IMG/VR virus record: IMGVR_UViG_3300032265_001494
Location: 1-30,929 of that record
Direction: 5' to 3' (one strand)
Length of the DNA stretch: 30,929 nucleotides
DNA from: a virus
A program made the position numbers and the translations under genes. Shown piece after piece: positions 30,610 through 30,929 of this stretch (position 1 is the first letter of the stretch; every line of letters starts with the position of its first letter). The notes beneath the pieces are model-generated. The model ran no database searches and was not told the origin of the DNA. It was given only the letters and a program-made list of their open reading frames with translations.

Positions 30610-30929
30610 TGGCAGACGTTAATAAATTAAAAGAAGTAATCAGAGGATTAGTTAAAGAAATCGAATCTGAAAAAGAAATGGATGAAATGACAGGAACTGG
30701 TGCAGTTGCTGGTTATGCTACTCCATTTGCATTTAGTGGTAATAAAGCAGCTGCTAAAAAGAAAAATAAAGAATTGGCTCAATCTGCCGGATATGATGTT
30801 GTAAAGGATGAAAACATTGTTAAAGAAGATAGTGAAAAAGGTGGTGTGTTAAACATTACACCTATGAGTAATAAAAATATTAAACCAACTGCAACTAAAG
30901 CAGGTGGTGAAAAAAAGAAAGATACTGAA
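30609..30929 (+). CDS. Start of a head-module protein, possibly a prohead core component (3' end cut by the window)
   Basis: The ATG overlaps the previous stop by one base, and the frame stays open for 107 codons to the window edge. The N-terminus 'MADVNKLKEVIRGLVKEIE' is an amphipathic helix with an LKE site, like the leaders at 22167 and 27423. 'MDEMTGTGAVAGYATPFAFSG' follows, then a Lys/Ala/Glu-rich, low-complexity stretch with no fold visible. Coupling to the helical protein and position after the portal suggest a head-assembly or internal head protein. The rest of the gene would be needed for any firmer call. Confidence 0.6.
   Translation, partial: MADVNKLKEVIRGLVKEIESEKEMDEMTGTGAVAGYATPFAFSGNKAAAKKKNKELAQSAGYDVVKDENIVKEDSEKGGVLNITPMSNKNIKPTATKAGGEKKKDTE

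Noticed and set aside
1-30929. tRNA genes, insertion sequences or integrase/attachment sites
   Set aside because: Spacers are too short for tRNAs, no transposase or integrase motifs appear in any supported gene, and no terminal inverted repeats flank gene groups.

Overview
The window reads as part of the genome of a T4-like, contractile-tailed double-stranded DNA phage (or a metagenomic contig from one). The markers are a T4-type large terminase with ATPase and nuclease motifs, a gp20-type portal next to it, a gp61-type primase and gp46/gp47-type recombination nuclease domains. Almost every gene is on the + strand and packed nearly end to end. The DNA is strongly AT-rich. The host is probably a member of the Bacteroidota. 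Two promoters have the TTTG ... TAnnTTTG form typical of that phylum, start codons lack clear Shine-Dalgarno sequences, and one virion-associated protein carries repeats that resemble SprB adhesin repeats. No tRNA, rRNA, CRISPR array or transposon is visible.

Layout. (1) 1-2605: the 3' end of a virion structural gene, a strong terminator, a paralogous structural gene, and three small genes, one with a GIY-YIG nuclease fold. (2) 2608-6940: a replication/recombination operon behind a host-like promoter. It holds a primase, a small unknown gene, and one polypeptide that joins an Mre11/SbcD (gp47) phosphoesterase to a Rad50/SbcC (gp46) ATPase. (3) 6930-7194: a hidden 56-codon minus-strand gene for a ribbon-helix-helix protein. 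The + strand operon's terminator lies inside it, and the divergent spacer after it carries an inverted repeat. (4) 7195-16513: a 2310-residue tail-fibre-like protein with an S74 self-cleaving chaperone domain, a 701-residue Thr/Pro-rich repeat protein, and a small Cys-containing protein. (5) 16517-21682: protein-modification enzymes. These are a DxD glycosyltransferase, a prolyl-4-hydroxylase-type oxygenase, a GT4-methyltransferase-GT25 triple fusion, and a glycosyltransferase resembling the TibC/Aah autotransporter heptosyltransferases. Two paralogous coiled-coil proteins bracket the last two genes. (6) 22167-25016: a 949-residue multidomain protein with a zinc ribbon, a KxDG nucleotidyltransferase and an HxGH adenylyl/cytidylyltransferase. 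(7) 25083-30929: the packaging and head module, with a candidate small terminase, large terminase, a conserved small protein, portal, a helical protein and the start of another gene.

My main proposal is that region 4 plus region 5 form a phage-encoded system that hydroxylates and glycosylates the phage's own adhesive virion proteins. The enzyme types fit protein (not lipopolysaccharide) modification, and they sit directly beside Pro/Thr-rich and collagen-like substrates. The link itself is inferred from position and family, not shown by the sequence.

Two regulatory classes are suggested. Host-like promoters drive the replication operon and the glycosyltransferase pair. A recurrent octamer, TA(T/C)TTAT(A/T), sits mostly 13-39 bases before structural genes and may be the late-promoter element of this phage. 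With the minus-strand gene counted, no stretch longer than about 100 bases lacks a gene.
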